From the NCBI RefSeq assembly GCF_013365535.1, contig NZ_CP053590.1:3958501-4022500 (forward strand): DNA of 64,000 nt. Reading direction: 5' to 3'. Under the pieces are notes generated by a model. That model was not told the origin of the DNA. It saw only the letters and a program-made list of their open reading frames with translations, and ran no database searches. Both the position numbers and the translations under genes were made by a program. Positions 18,650 to 28,528 of the stretch are shown here, in pieces (position 1 is the first letter of the stretch; each line of letters begins with the position of its first letter). The stretch is from Aquimarina sp. TRL1. Its GTDB lineage: Bacteria > Bacteroidota > Bacteroidia > Flavobacteriales > Flavobacteriaceae.

Positions 18650-19600
18650 TTACTTTAAAATATCGATAATTTGTTCTGCAAGCTCTTTCCCGATTCGATC
18701 TTGTGCTTCTCCGGTAGCAGCACCGATATGAGGAGTAAGAGATATTTTCGAGTTCATTAATACTTTTATTGCAGGAGTTGGTTCATTTTCAAATACATCT
18801 AAGCCAGAAAAACCTAGTTTTCCTTTGTCAAGTGCATCGACAAGAGCAACCTCGTCAATAACTCCTCCCCGTGAAGCATTGATAATTCCTGCTTCATTTT
18901 TCATAAGTTCGATTTCTCCTTTACCGATTACATACTCTTTCTGAGCAGGTACGTGCAGGGTAATAAAATCTGAATTTTTAAGTACTTCTTCTTTGGAAAT
19001 AGTTTTTATGTCAAAGGTTACCTTTTGTCCATCATAAAACTCTAAAGGAATGCTAACCTCTTCAATAAAAGGATCATAAGCGATCACTTTCATTCCAACT
19101 CCTAAAGCAATTTTAGCAGTTGCTTGTCCGATTCTTCCAATTCCTATAATTCCTAGGGTTTTTCCTCGTAATTCAGTTCCGGCAGCATATGCTTTCTTTA
19201 ATACTTTGAATTTACTGTCGCCTTCCAGTGGCATATTTCTGTTAGAGTCGTGTAAAAAACGAACCCCACTATACAAATGTGCAAATACCAATTCTGCAAC
19301 TGATCCCGAAGAAGCTGCAGGGGTATTGATAACACTCAATCCTTTTTCTCTGGCGTAGGCTACATCAATATTATCCATTCCTACTCCTCCACGACCAATA
19401 ACTCTCAGAGAAGGGCAGTTATCAATAATATCTGTTCGCACTTTGGTAGCACTGCGTACCAATAATACTGTAATTTCATTTTGATTAATATAATCTACCA
19501 ACTGATCTTGTGCTACATTGGTAGTAATTACTTCAAAACCGGCATTTTCCAGCGCTTGAACTCCGCTTTTAGAAACCCCGTCATTAGCTAATACTTTCAT
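18650..19600 (-). CDS. serA: D-3-phosphoglycerate dehydrogenase, short form
   Basis: A 316-residue D-2-hydroxyacid dehydrogenase. It has the NAD-binding GIIGIGRIGQATAKIA, the catalytic arginine in NASRGGVIDEVAL, the glutamate in FENEPTP and the histidine in LTPHIGAATGEAQDR. Directly downstream of serC (27 bp), so it very probably oxidises 3-phosphoglycerate in serine synthesis. It ends right after the substrate-binding domain and lacks the ACT domain that gives serine feedback control in longer SerA proteins. Confidence 0.9.
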   Translation of the reverse strand: MKVLANDGVSKSGVQALENAGFEVITTNVAQDQLVDYINQNEITVLLVRSATKVRTDIIDNCPSLRVIGRGGVGMDNIDVAYAREKGLSVINTPAASSGSVAELVFAHLYSGVRFLHDSNRNMPLEGDSKFKVLKKAYAAGTELRGKTLGIIGIGRIGQATAKIALGVGMKVIAYDPFIEEVSIPLEFYDGQKVTFDIKTISKEEVLKNSDFITLHVPAQKEYVIGKGEIELMKNEAGIINASRGGVIDEVALVDALDKGKLGFSGLDVFENEPTPAIKVLMNSKISLTPHIGAATGEAQDRIGKELAEQIIDILK

Positions 19601-19627
19601 TATAGATTCTTAAAAAAATTAAAATGT

Positions 19628-20692
19628 TTATGCTTTTCTTTCTAAATCCCCCATTACGTCTACCAGTACGGCTACACTGTCTAAACTTAATGCGTTGTAT
19701 ATACTTGCTCGATAGCCTCCCACACTTCTGTGACCGTTTAGACCATTAATTCCTGCTTCATTCCACATAGAATCAAAGGCTTCTTTTAGGTCTCCGTCAA
19801 CAAGTTTAAAAGTGGCATTCATATCAGAGCGATCTTCTATAGCAGCAAATCCTTGGAATAATGGGTTGACATCTATTTCAGAATATATCAGTTTAGCCTT
19901 TTTCTCATTGAGTTCTTCTACAGCAGCAATTCCTCCCATTTTCTTTACCCATCTCAATGTAAGCATAGAAGTGTATACGGCGAATACAGGAGGTGTATTA
20001 AACATACTGCCTTTACTTATATGAATCTGATAGTCCAGCATAGAAGGGATTTCTCTTTCTATCTGCCCGAGGATATCTTCTTTTATAATCACCAATGTTG
20101 CTCCCGCCGGTCCCATATTTTTTTGTGCTCCAGCATAAATTAAACTAAACTTGGAAAAATCTAATTGTCTGGAAAAAATATCACTACTCATATCACAGAC
20201 CAAAGGAACATTGGTTGTAGGGAACTCTTTTATTTGAGTTCCAAAAATAGTGTTATTACTGGTTAGGTGTAGGTAATCCAAATCTGTTGGAATGTCATAA
20301 CCTTTTGGGATGTAGTTAAAATTAGCATCTTTAGAAGAAGCAACTTCTACTACTTCACCAAATAACTTTGCTTCTTTGATCGCTTTACTACTCCAAGTTC
20401 CGGTATTGATATATCCCGCTTTTTTACTGAGTAGGTTCTGAGCGGTCATTAAGAACTGTGTACTGGCTCCCCCCTGAAGAAATAGCGCTTTATATCCTTT
20501 ACCTTCTAGCCCTAAAAGCTCTAATGCTAAGCTTCTGGCTTCCTCCATAACATCAACAAAATCTTTGCTACGATGCGATATCTCTAAAATGGAAAGGCCG
20601 GAATTATTAAAATCTAATATGGCTTGAGAAGCTTCTTTAAATACATCTTGTGGTAAGATACAAGGTCCAGCGCTAAAATTGTGCTTTTTCAT
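19628..20692 (-). CDS. serC: Phosphoserine aminotransferase
   Basis: A 354-residue PLP enzyme that converts 3-phosphohydroxypyruvate and glutamate to phosphoserine. Visible are HNFSAGPCILP at the N-terminus, LEISHRSKDF, the LFLQGGAST cofactor loop, the PLP-lysine in YAGAQKNMGPAG, and GHRSVGGYRASIYNA near the C-terminus. It is the first gene of the serC-serA operon. The preceding acyl-CoA reductase gene lies 126 bp upstream on the same strand, a spacing that allows a separate promoter. Confidence 0.95.
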   Translation of the reverse strand: MKKHNFSAGPCILPQDVFKEASQAILDFNNSGLSILEISHRSKDFVDVMEEARSLALELLGLEGKGYKALFLQGGASTQFLMTAQNLLSKKAGYINTGTWSSKAIKEAKLFGEVVEVASSKDANFNYIPKGYDIPTDLDYLHLTSNNTIFGTQIKEFPTTNVPLVCDMSSDIFSRQLDFSKFSLIYAGAQKNMGPAGATLVIIKEDILGQIEREIPSMLDYQIHISKGSMFNTPPVFAVYTSMLTLRWVKKMGGIAAVEELNEKKAKLIYSEIDVNPLFQGFAAIEDRSDMNATFKLVDGDLKEAFDSMWNEAGINGLNGHRSVGGYRASIYNALSLDSVAVLVDVMGDLERKA

Positions 20693-20818
20693 CAGTAGTT
20701 TTTATTGTTGTTAATTAATTGATTTCACATTTTCCCTTTACGGTTCTACGTTATTAAAAGAACCTCTACAAAGGTGCTAATTATTAGGTACAAAACAGCT
20801 GTGAAAATAATAAATTAT

Positions 20819-21880
20819 TTACTGAATTTTTATCAAAAATTCAATAACATCCACCCCATCAGCATAATCATCAAGCTGGGGAGATTGAGTTTGCCCAAAA
20901 GCAATGTGTTTTTTGTCTAGATCGGCACTTACAATGCATTGGATTTTATCTTGATCTGCTGTTAGTTTTTTATCTAGCTCTTCTAAGGATTTATACTTCT
21001 CATAAAACAAGGTTGCGATAGGAGAGGAGTAACTACTATCTTCTTTGAGCATTAGGAAACCATTCTCTAATAAGGTATAATTGCTCATTAAGTACACCGC
21101 TTTATTATAATCATAGTTATTCGCATATTTTGCACCGTTTATTATATCATTATACTGGAAAGTAGCTTTGAAAAAAGTATCAAAGTCATATCCTTCGGGA
21201 ACAAATAATTTTGAAACACTCCTACAACCTAGACCGAAATAGCGGAAAATATCTTCTCCTAAGGCATTTAATTGTTCAGGAGTTTCTTTTCCGGTAAGTA
21301 TAGCAACAGAATTTCTGTTTTTTCTGATGATGTTGGGAACTTTATTAAAATAATGTTCGAAATATCGGGCAGTGTTATTACTACCAGTAGCAATAATAGC
21401 GTCAAAAGATTGTAGTTTTTCTTCTGTGAAACTGATTTTTTCTTTGAATCTGGGTTCCACTGCGATTAAGTAAGAAGCGAGAAAAGGTAATAGTTTGGTG
21501 TCATCAGAAGAGAGTTTGATAATAGCATCATTTCCTGAGATCAAAACAGATAAAAAATCATGAAAACCGACAAGTGGAATATTTCCAGCTAATATAAGTC
21601 CAATCTTTTTGGGTGGTTTTTCCTCGAGTTTGTATGCTGAAATCCAGTTGGTAAGTTGTTCTTTTTGAAGCGCTTTGCTCCATTGGGATAGTGAAAAAAT
21701 GACATTATCAGGGGTAAACCAGCCATTATGATGGCTAGCCGCATGGATAAGTTCGGTCATTTTATCAAAAAAATTATGGTTTAATAAAACGCTTTCATCC
21801 CTTGTATAATCGGGATGGATGAATTGATTTAAAAATTTACTCAACTTAGAAAAAGCAGCAATTCGCTCAGATAAAATCAT
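20819..21880 (-). CDS. LuxC-like acyl-CoA reductase
   Basis: A 353-residue protein of the LuxC/acyl-CoA reductase family: KKIGLILAGNIPLVGFHDFLS, NSVAILTGKETPEQL and the catalytic cysteine in FGLGCRSVSKLFVPEG. LuxC enzymes reduce acyl thioesters to aldehydes with NADPH, but this shorter branch occurs in nearly all flavobacteria beside serC and a ferredoxin and its substrate is unknown. An exact Bacteroidota promoter (TTG-N19-TAAATTTG) lies upstream and overlaps the promoter of the divergent ferredoxin gene. Confidence 0.85.
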   Translation of the reverse strand: MILSERIAAFSKLSKFLNQFIHPDYTRDESVLLNHNFFDKMTELIHAASHHNGWFTPDNVIFSLSQWSKALQKEQLTNWISAYKLEEKPPKKIGLILAGNIPLVGFHDFLSVLISGNDAIIKLSSDDTKLLPFLASYLIAVEPRFKEKISFTEEKLQSFDAIIATGSNNTARYFEHYFNKVPNIIRKNRNSVAILTGKETPEQLNALGEDIFRYFGLGCRSVSKLFVPEGYDFDTFFKATFQYNDIINGAKYANNYDYNKAVYLMSNYTLLENGFLMLKEDSSYSSPIATLFYEKYKSLEELDKKLTADQDKIQCIVSADLDKKHIAFGQTQSPQLDDYADGVDVIEFLIKIQ

Positions 21881-21887
21881 TTCTAAT

Positions 21888-22297
<410 letters not shown>

Positions 22298-22322
22298 TAT
22301 ATAACACGTGTTAATAAAGAAG

Positions 22323-22348
22323 ACCTGTCTGTATAGACAGGTTTTTTT
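22323..22348 (+). terminator. Terminator of the ferredoxin gene
   Basis: ACCTGTCT / AGACAGGT with a 4-nt loop and a run of seven T. Confidence 0.9.
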
Positions 22349-22425
22349 ATGCCCTTAATTTTTTAGTATTTTCGCAGTGTTGTACATTATTTAACCGAAT
22401 ACAACAGATGTAATTATTTTTATTT

Positions 22426-23037
22426 ATGAAAAGAATAGCACTTTTACTAGTACTAATTATTTCCTCAATGGCTTCTTACGGACAGTATCGATGGGAAGTA
22501 ACAGGAGGTTTACTCCGATCCAAAATGGATCATCAGAATGTAGAGACTGTTTTTAGTAATGGTTTTTATTTAAATGCCGGCTATGGATATATGTTGGATA
22601 ACAGAGCCAGATCCAGTATTGTATTTTCTTTTGAATTATTACAGCGAAATAGTAAAATAACCGAGAGTAATACTGGATTAGGAGTTGCCTATGGAGATCA
22701 GTTTCAAGCACTACAGGTAGGGTTCAGTCCTAAGTTTCGGTATTTTATAGGAGGAGAAGAGTTCAGAGTCTTTGCTAATGTAGGACCTTCTTTTAGAGTA
22801 AATACCGGTTTTGAAATTGGAGATCAGAAATTAGAATCGGATCAATATGAACAAATTATCATTAGTGGTGTTTATGGAGTAGGAGCAAGTTGGGGAATTG
22901 GAGAAATGGTAGATGTGATGGCAGAAGCAGGGATCACAAATGATTTCGTAGATAACCTGGTAGATGTAGAAAGTAAATTTTTTGATTATTATGCCCGTAT
23001 AGGAATTAGGTTCAGGATATACGATGCAACGAGATAA
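22426..23037 (+). CDS. Outer-membrane beta-barrel protein
   Basis: A 203-residue protein with a signal peptide (MKRIALLLVLIISSMASYGQ) and alternating aromatic beta-strands such as SIVFSFELLQRNSK and FRVFANVGPSFRVN. The last strand, FDYYARIGIRFRIYD, is followed by a four-residue tail. It resembles the porin-family outer-membrane beta-barrel proteins (PF13568 type) of Bacteroidota, whose cargo is unknown. It has its own unit between two terminators. Confidence 0.78.
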   Translation: MKRIALLLVLIISSMASYGQYRWEVTGGLLRSKMDHQNVETVFSNGFYLNAGYGYMLDNRARSSIVFSFELLQRNSKITESNTGLGVAYGDQFQALQVGFSPKFRYFIGGEEFRVFANVGPSFRVNTGFEIGDQKLESDQYEQIIISGVYGVGASWGIGEMVDVMAEAGITNDFVDNLVDVESKFFDYYARIGIRFRIYDATR

Positions 23038-23044
23038 AATAAAA

Positions 23045-23070
23045 AAACCTGCACAAAGCAGGTTTTTTTT
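23045..23070. terminator. Bidirectional terminator
   Basis: AAACCTGC / GCAGGTTT with a 5-nt loop, flanked by A-run and T-run, between the convergent beta-barrel and TonB receptor genes. Confidence 0.88.
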
Positions 23071-23089
23071 GTTATATAATTCACGTTTT

Positions 23090-25915
23090 TTAAAACTTAT
23101 AATTCATCGACAGATTGAATAACGTCCCTAATTGACTAAAGTGGTATCCATCATATGTCATTTGAGAATATCGCTGGTTAAAGGTAATCAGGTTTGATTG
23201 ATTTTTAACCTGTGCAGGGTCATTCAGGATCGCTTCTCCGGCAGCATTTCTTGCTTTAAATTCCCATTCAGGCAGTACATTCAGAATATTATTTATATTA
23301 AGGTTAAATGTAAGGTTATCTGTAGCATTATAATTCACTCCTAGATCTGTTACAATTTTAGGGATAAATTCGGTTTTTAGGTCATTGCTCATCCCTTGCT
23401 GTCTGAACGTCGTTTTACCGAAGTATGTGTTGTTTAAAGAGAAACCAAACTGACCTACTTTATAATTAGTCCCCAGGATCCATTTTGTTATTGGTCTGGA
23501 GGTAAAGAATAAGGCTTCCTGGGTATCATTTACAACAGATTGTCCTGCATTGGCTATTAAGGTAGGGTTTTTTACATCTCCGTCTCTTTCGTTTTCAATA
23601 GTATAGTTACCAGAAAGACTAAAACCAAGAGTTCCGGAACCTACTTCAATGTTTCTATAGCTGGCTACTACATCTATACCAGAAGTTCTAGTGTCTAATG
23701 CATTAACAAAGAAACTTACATCAGATAGGTTGTTGTCCTGTAATACCTGATCCAGTGGAGTATTTCCAGCTTCTGTTCCAGTAATTTCTGTACTTAATAC
23801 AATTCGGTCTTTTACCTGAATGTTATAGTAGTCAAATGTAAAATTGATATTTCTGTTTAATTTTGCTCCAAAACCTACCGTAATATTGGTTGACTTTTCT
23901 GCGTCTAATTTTGGAATTGCCAGTAATCTAGCCTGAGGGGATACATTATTGATTAATCCACCTACCTGTATTCCCTGTCCAGGAACAAAACTAAATTGTG
24001 CTTTTTGGGTGTAAATTTGATGTAATGTAGGGGCTCTGAAACCAGTTGATGCAGAGGCTCTTATCGTTAATTTGTCATCAAGGAACTTGTATCGGGTACT
24101 CAATTTCCAGACAAATGCTTCTCCAAAATCGCTATAGTCTTCTAAACGAATGGTTCCGTTAACAAGGAAATCTTTTGTAATATCAGCAGAGATATCGAAA
24201 TATCCTCCAAAGTTATAGCGATTGAATTTTCCAGAGTTTTCAGGACGGTTTCCAGCAAAAGAATCTGCACCTCCTCCGTCATATGAAGCTAAATCACCTT
24301 CAATGATCTCGAATGTTTCTGTTCTAAACTCCGCACCAAAACCAATACTAACTTGTTCTGATAATAACTTGGCAATATCGATATTTCCGACACTATGTCT
24401 AAATTTTGTACCACCCGGATCAAATGAAATAGGACTGTTTTCTCTATACTTAAAATCTCCTTGTAATAGTTCAACTCCTTCATTAGGATCTACGGTACCA
24501 TCATTATTAAGATCGTATGGTGTAAGATCTACAGTTCCATTATTATTTATATCTCCAAGATATGTATCTGGGTTTCTTACATCACTTCTGTTATGAGAGT
24601 TGTTTACGGAATAGTCTTGTGAGTTTCCTCCTGTAGTATAACTGATATCGTAGTTCCATCCGTTTTTCTTAGTTTTGAAACCTATCGTACCGTTATAATC
24701 ATTTAAGTCCCCTTCAAAAGTAGGAAGATACCCGATATATTCACCATTTGGTCCATTCGGAAAAAAGTCAGCTAAGTATGGGAAGTCACTTTCGGTTCTC
24801 CAGTATGGAGTTCTGTAGTTAGCAAAACTATTTACCTTTTTATAAACATAGGCAGCATTAAAATATAATTCAGAGTCTTCATTTACATTGTATGCTCCAT
24901 TTACCAGAAACTTAGAAGCTGCAGTTTCTGGAGAACCATTGATATTTCCAGCATCAGGATGTAACCTTAGAAAGGCTTCTACATCTGCTATGTCTGCTTC
25001 GAAATCGGCAGCTTCTCCTGCTGCATCAACAGTACCCGGACGATTTGCCAGGTTTACTTTGGACAGGTCTATAGTATAATTAATATATCCTTTATCATCT
25101 CCTATAGTACTTCCGTTATTAAGACTAAAAGCGATAGATTCTCCATCTCCTTCAGAAGTAATTCCTGTACGTAAGGTTGCAGAACCTTGATTCACATCAT
25201 CTTTCAGGATAATATTCATTACCCCAGCAATTGCATCAGATCCATATTGAGCAGATGCTCCGTCACGTAAAATTTCTACTCGTTTGATCGCATCAGTTGG
25301 AATCGCCGAGATATCAGCTCCAGTTTCACCTCTACCAGGAGATGTTTGTGTATATAATAGCGCACTTAGATTTTTTCGTTTTCCGTTAATCAGAATTAAA
25401 GTTCTACTAGGTCCCATATTTCGGATTTCATATGGATCTAATAAGGAGGTAGCATCATTAACAGGCGTTTGTACGGTGTTAAATGATGGAATTTTGTATT
25501 GCAGTGCTTTATCGAATGTGATTTGACCAGTAGAAGAAAGTTCTTTAGCCGGTAAAACATCAATAGGAAGAGAGGATGTTGTATTACTTCTGGGTAAGGC
25601 TCTGGAACCAACCAATAATACTTCTTCTAATTCATCTCCACTAGCAAGTGTTACATCAATTACAGTTTGACTACCTACGGCAACTTCTTTTGTGGTAAAA
25701 CCAACATAACTGAATACCAAAGTAGCACCTGCATCGACATCAATGGAATATTTTCCATTAAAATCAGAAGAAGCTCCGTTATTTGTCCCTTTTTCTATAA
25801 TATTAACTCCAGGTAAGGGAGAACCATTAGAATCCGTAATGGTACCTGTGACGGTCTGTTGGGCTAAACAAACACTGGTTATTAAGCCAAAAAGGATGAT
25901 TGTGAATTTTTTCAT
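23090..25915 (-). CDS. TonB-dependent receptor
   Basis: A 941-residue receptor. Signal peptide to about residue 19 (SVCLAQ); carboxypeptidase-regulatory-like domain about 21-100 (GTITDSNGSPLPGVNIIEKG, VFSYVGFTTKEV); plug domain about 120-245 (IRNMGPSRTLILINGKR, VEILRDGASAQYGSDAIAGV); then a long barrel ending FSQLGTLFNLSMNYKF. It imports an unknown ligand using TonB energy. No SusD-like gene is adjacent, so it is not a classical SusCD pair. An extracellular stretch near residues 453-480 has two DxNxDG-type loops resembling calcium sites. Transcribed alone, ending at a shared terminator. Confidence 0.93.
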   Translation of the reverse strand: MKKFTIILFGLITSVCLAQQTVTGTITDSNGSPLPGVNIIEKGTNNGASSDFNGKYSIDVDAGATLVFSYVGFTTKEVAVGSQTVIDVTLASGDELEEVLLVGSRALPRSNTTSSLPIDVLPAKELSSTGQITFDKALQYKIPSFNTVQTPVNDATSLLDPYEIRNMGPSRTLILINGKRKNLSALLYTQTSPGRGETGADISAIPTDAIKRVEILRDGASAQYGSDAIAGVMNIILKDDVNQGSATLRTGITSEGDGESIAFSLNNGSTIGDDKGYINYTIDLSKVNLANRPGTVDAAGEAADFEADIADVEAFLRLHPDAGNINGSPETAASKFLVNGAYNVNEDSELYFNAAYVYKKVNSFANYRTPYWRTESDFPYLADFFPNGPNGEYIGYLPTFEGDLNDYNGTIGFKTKKNGWNYDISYTTGGNSQDYSVNNSHNRSDVRNPDTYLGDINNNGTVDLTPYDLNNDGTVDPNEGVELLQGDFKYRENSPISFDPGGTKFRHSVGNIDIAKLLSEQVSIGFGAEFRTETFEIIEGDLASYDGGGADSFAGNRPENSGKFNRYNFGGYFDISADITKDFLVNGTIRLEDYSDFGEAFVWKLSTRYKFLDDKLTIRASASTGFRAPTLHQIYTQKAQFSFVPGQGIQVGGLINNVSPQARLLAIPKLDAEKSTNITVGFGAKLNRNINFTFDYYNIQVKDRIVLSTEITGTEAGNTPLDQVLQDNNLSDVSFFVNALDTRTSGIDVVASYRNIEVGSGTLGFSLSGNYTIENERDGDVKNPTLIANAGQSVVNDTQEALFFTSRPITKWILGTNYKVGQFGFSLNNTYFGKTTFRQQGMSNDLKTEFIPKIVTDLGVNYNATDNLTFNLNINNILNVLPEWEFKARNAAGEAILNDPAQVKNQSNLITFNQRYSQMTYDGYHFSQLGTLFNLSMNYKF

Positions 25916-26258
25916 AAAAGAATATTTAAATTAATTTGACGCTAAATATATTTAAAAACTATTGTTTATTAACATAAAAATATGAGGAATTGCTAATAAA
26001 CGGTTAAGTTTATTGATTAAAAATAATTTTTAATGTTAAAACATTAGCGGTTTTTCCGTAATTCAATTATGTTTTTACATCAATAATTTGATTGGTTTTA
26101 GAATGAAAACAGGATAAAGATTATGAAAGCACTAAAGATGTGTTGTATTCAGAAAATTAATATTGTTTTCTATAGAGGAATACTCTTATCTTTGCTCTCT
26201 TTAAAAAAATAGAATACGTTATATCTTATTTTTAGATTACAAATAATTTAATACAACT
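25916..26258. other. Divergent intergenic region, TonB receptor / ychF
   Basis: A 343-bp AT-rich spacer. Besides the ychF promoter at 26163-26194, a near-match TATATTTA lies on the minus strand upstream of the TonB receptor, without a clear TTG partner. No RNA gene or repeat is visible. Confidence 0.4.
26163..26194 (+). promoter_or_regulatory. Promoter of ychF
   Basis: TTG at 26163-26165, 21-bp spacer and an exact TATCTTTG box at 26187-26194; the ATG lies 64 bp downstream. Confidence 0.6.
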
Positions 26259-27353
26259 ATGAAAGCAGGAATTGTAGGGTTACCCAATGTAGGAAAATCT
26301 ACTTTGTTTAATTGTTTATCGAATGCAAAAGCCCAAAGTGCTAATTTTCCTTTTTGTACTATAGAACCTAACATAGGAGTGGTAAACGTTCCGGATCCTC
26401 GATTAGAAAAATTAGAAGATTTAGTAAATCCGGAAAAAGTAATCCCTGCTACTGTAGAAATTGTTGATATCGCAGGATTGGTAAAGGGAGCTAGTAAAGG
26501 AGAAGGGTTAGGAAATCAATTTCTGGGAAATATTCGCGAGACGGATGCTATTATTCATGTTTTGAGATGTTTTGAGAATGATAATATAGTTCATGTGGAT
26601 GGGTCTGTAGATCCGATAAGAGATAAAGAAACTATTGATATTGAGTTGCAACTTAAAGATTTAGAAACAGTTGATAAAAAACTGGATAAGGTAAAAAGAG
26701 CAGCAAAAACAGGAAATAAAGAAGCCCAAAAAGAAGAAGCTGTTTTATTAAAGCTGAAAGAAGGTTTGGAATCAGGAGTCTCTGTTAGGGCAATAGAGGT
26801 ATCTGAAGATGATCATTTAGCATATGTAAAACCATTACAGTTTATTACAGATAAGCCTGTGTTATATGTATGTAATGTAGACGAAGGAGCTGCTACTAAA
26901 GGAAATGCATATGTGGATAAAGTAAAAGAAGTAGTAGCATCAGAAAATGCAGAAGTCATTATTTTGGCTGTGGCTACAGAAGCAGATATTACAGAATTGG
27001 AAGATTATGAAGAAAGACAGTTATTCTTACAAGATATGGGATTAGAGGAACCAGGAGCTTCTGTATTAATTAGGGCAGCATATAAGCTATTAAATCAACA
27101 GACGTATTTTACCGCAGGAGTAAAAGAGGTAAGAGCCTGGACAATTCCTATTGGCGCAACTGCCCCTCAGGCAGCCGGAGTTATTCACACAGATTTTGAG
27201 AAAGGTTTTATTAGAGCCGAGGTGATAAAATATGAAGACTTTGTTTCGTATGGAAGTGAAGCGAAAGTAAAAGAAGCAGGAAAATTAGGTGTAGAAGGGA
27301 AAGCATATGTCGTTGGAGATGGAGATGTGATGCATTTCTTATTTAATGTCTAA
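26259..27353 (+). CDS. ychF: Redox-regulated ATPase YchF (Obg family)
   Basis: A 364-residue P-loop protein. G1 [15 protein letters not shown], switch region [20 protein letters not shown]3 [20 protein letters not shown] and the non-canonical NVDE in place of NKxD that explains the ATP rather than GTP preference of YchF. A coiled-coil insertion (about 130-165) and the C-terminal TGS domain ([21 protein letters not shown]) complete the family pattern. It binds ribosomes and tunes stress responses and translation fidelity. Own promoter and terminator. Confidence 0.96.
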   Translation: MKAGIVGLPNVGKSTLFNCLSNAKAQSANFPFCTIEPNIGVVNVPDPRLEKLEDLVNPEKVIPATVEIVDIAGLVKGASKGEGLGNQFLGNIRETDAIIHVLRCFENDNIVHVDGSVDPIRDKETIDIELQLKDLETVDKKLDKVKRAAKTGNKEAQKEEAVLLKLKEGLESGVSVRAIEVSEDDHLAYVKPLQFITDKPVLYVCNVDEGAATKGNAYVDKVKEVVASENAEVIILAVATEADITELEDYEERQLFLQDMGLEEPGASVLIRAAYKLLNQQTYFTAGVKEVRAWTIPIGATAPQAAGVIHTDFEKGFIRAEVIKYEDFVSYGSEAKVKEAGKLGVEGKAYVVGDGDVMHFLFNV

Positions 27354-27380
27354 AATTAAAATATAAAAAAATAGAAAGAG

Positions 27381-27411
27381 AGCCTTTTGATAATTCAAAA
27401 GGCTTTTTTTA
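27381..27411 (+). terminator. Terminator of ychF
   Basis: Ten-bp arms AGCCTTTTGA / TCAAAAGGCT, 4-nt loop, then a run of seven to eight T. Confidence 0.92.
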
Positions 27412-27477
27412 TTGGGAATCGTAATTCATATTTATTTCGTAGTTCCTATGTTATTTCAAAGAAGTTATTTTGGTTTT

Positions 27478-28374
27478 ATGAAAACAAATAGTAGCACATA
27501 TACAGGAATCGTATTCGCTATTTTGGGAGTTATTCTTTTCTCGGCAAAAGCAGTGCTTGTAAAAATGGCGTATGAATATCAGATTTCTTCAGAACATTTA
27601 TTATTGTTTAGAATGATCTTCTCATTACCGTTCTATATTGTTATCGGTATATGGAGTCGTCTGAAACATCCAGAAAAAGTAACACAATCAGACTATGGCT
27701 GGGTTTTGTTTTTTGGAGTAATTGGATACTATTTAGCTAGTTACTTTGATTTTTTGGGATTACAATATATAAAGGCAGGTTTAGAACGAATTATTCTTTT
27801 TATCTATCCGACGCTGGTTCTTCTGATTTCTCGGTTCTTTTTTAAGAAGAAAATAAGTAATAGGCAGTTGATCGCTATAGGGATAACTTATGTGGGAGTC
27901 ACAATAACATTCTGGGAGGAGGTGGGAGCCAACTCTTCACACTTAGAACTAGGGGCATTTTTAATATTTCTAAGCGCATTAACATATGCATCTTATCTGG
28001 TAGGAAGCGGATGGCTTATCCCTAAGTTTGGGGTTGTAACATTTACTTCGTATGTGATGATTGTTTCTTCGATATGTGTACTAGTACAGTATTTGTTGTT
28101 TGATAGAGAAGATTTGACAGTTTATCCAACAGAAGTGTATTTAATAGGAGGAATTATGGCAATTTTTTCTACTTTAGCCCCTTCGTATTTGGTTTCGGCG
28201 GCTATTGCCAGATTAGGAGCATCTAATTTTTCTATTATAGCGAGTTTAGGACCGGCTTCTACCATTGTATTAGCTTATTTTCTGCTAGGGGAGCAGCTTT
28301 CATCTGTACAAATGATCGGATCTGGTATTGTAATAATTGGAATATATATAGTTACGCGAAAAAAAAGACAATAA
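27478..28374 (+). CDS. DMT family transporter (EamA)
   Basis: About 298 residues with ten predicted membrane segments and two EamA repeats (GIVFAILGVILFSAKAVLVK and LELGAFLIFLSALTYASYL), the drug/metabolite transporter fold. Substrate unknown. A TTG at 27412 would extend the frame by 22 residues but abuts the ychF terminator; the ATG at 27478 gives the normal N-terminus of the family. Monocistronic as far as can be seen. Confidence 0.85.
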   Translation: MKTNSSTYTGIVFAILGVILFSAKAVLVKMAYEYQISSEHLLLFRMIFSLPFYIVIGIWSRLKHPEKVTQSDYGWVLFFGVIGYYLASYFDFLGLQYIKAGLERIILFIYPTLVLLISRFFFKKKISNRQLIAIGITYVGVTITFWEEVGANSSHLELGAFLIFLSALTYASYLVGSGWLIPKFGVVTFTSYVMIVSSICVLVQYLLFDREDLTVYPTEVYLIGGIMAIFSTLAPSYLVSAAIARLGASNFSIIASLGPASTIVLAYFLLGEQLSSVQMIGSGIVIIGIYIVTRKKRQ

Positions 28375-28528
28375 ACACGAATAAAAAAAAGTTATTAATT
28401 AATGTGGAAAACAATGTTTTTTAAAAATATTTTTTAGTAACTTAAACAACTAAGGGCAATATTTAATCTAAAAAACTCACAACACTAAATGAATTAAGGG
28501 AAAAAATAGAGGAAAATACTGAAATAAA

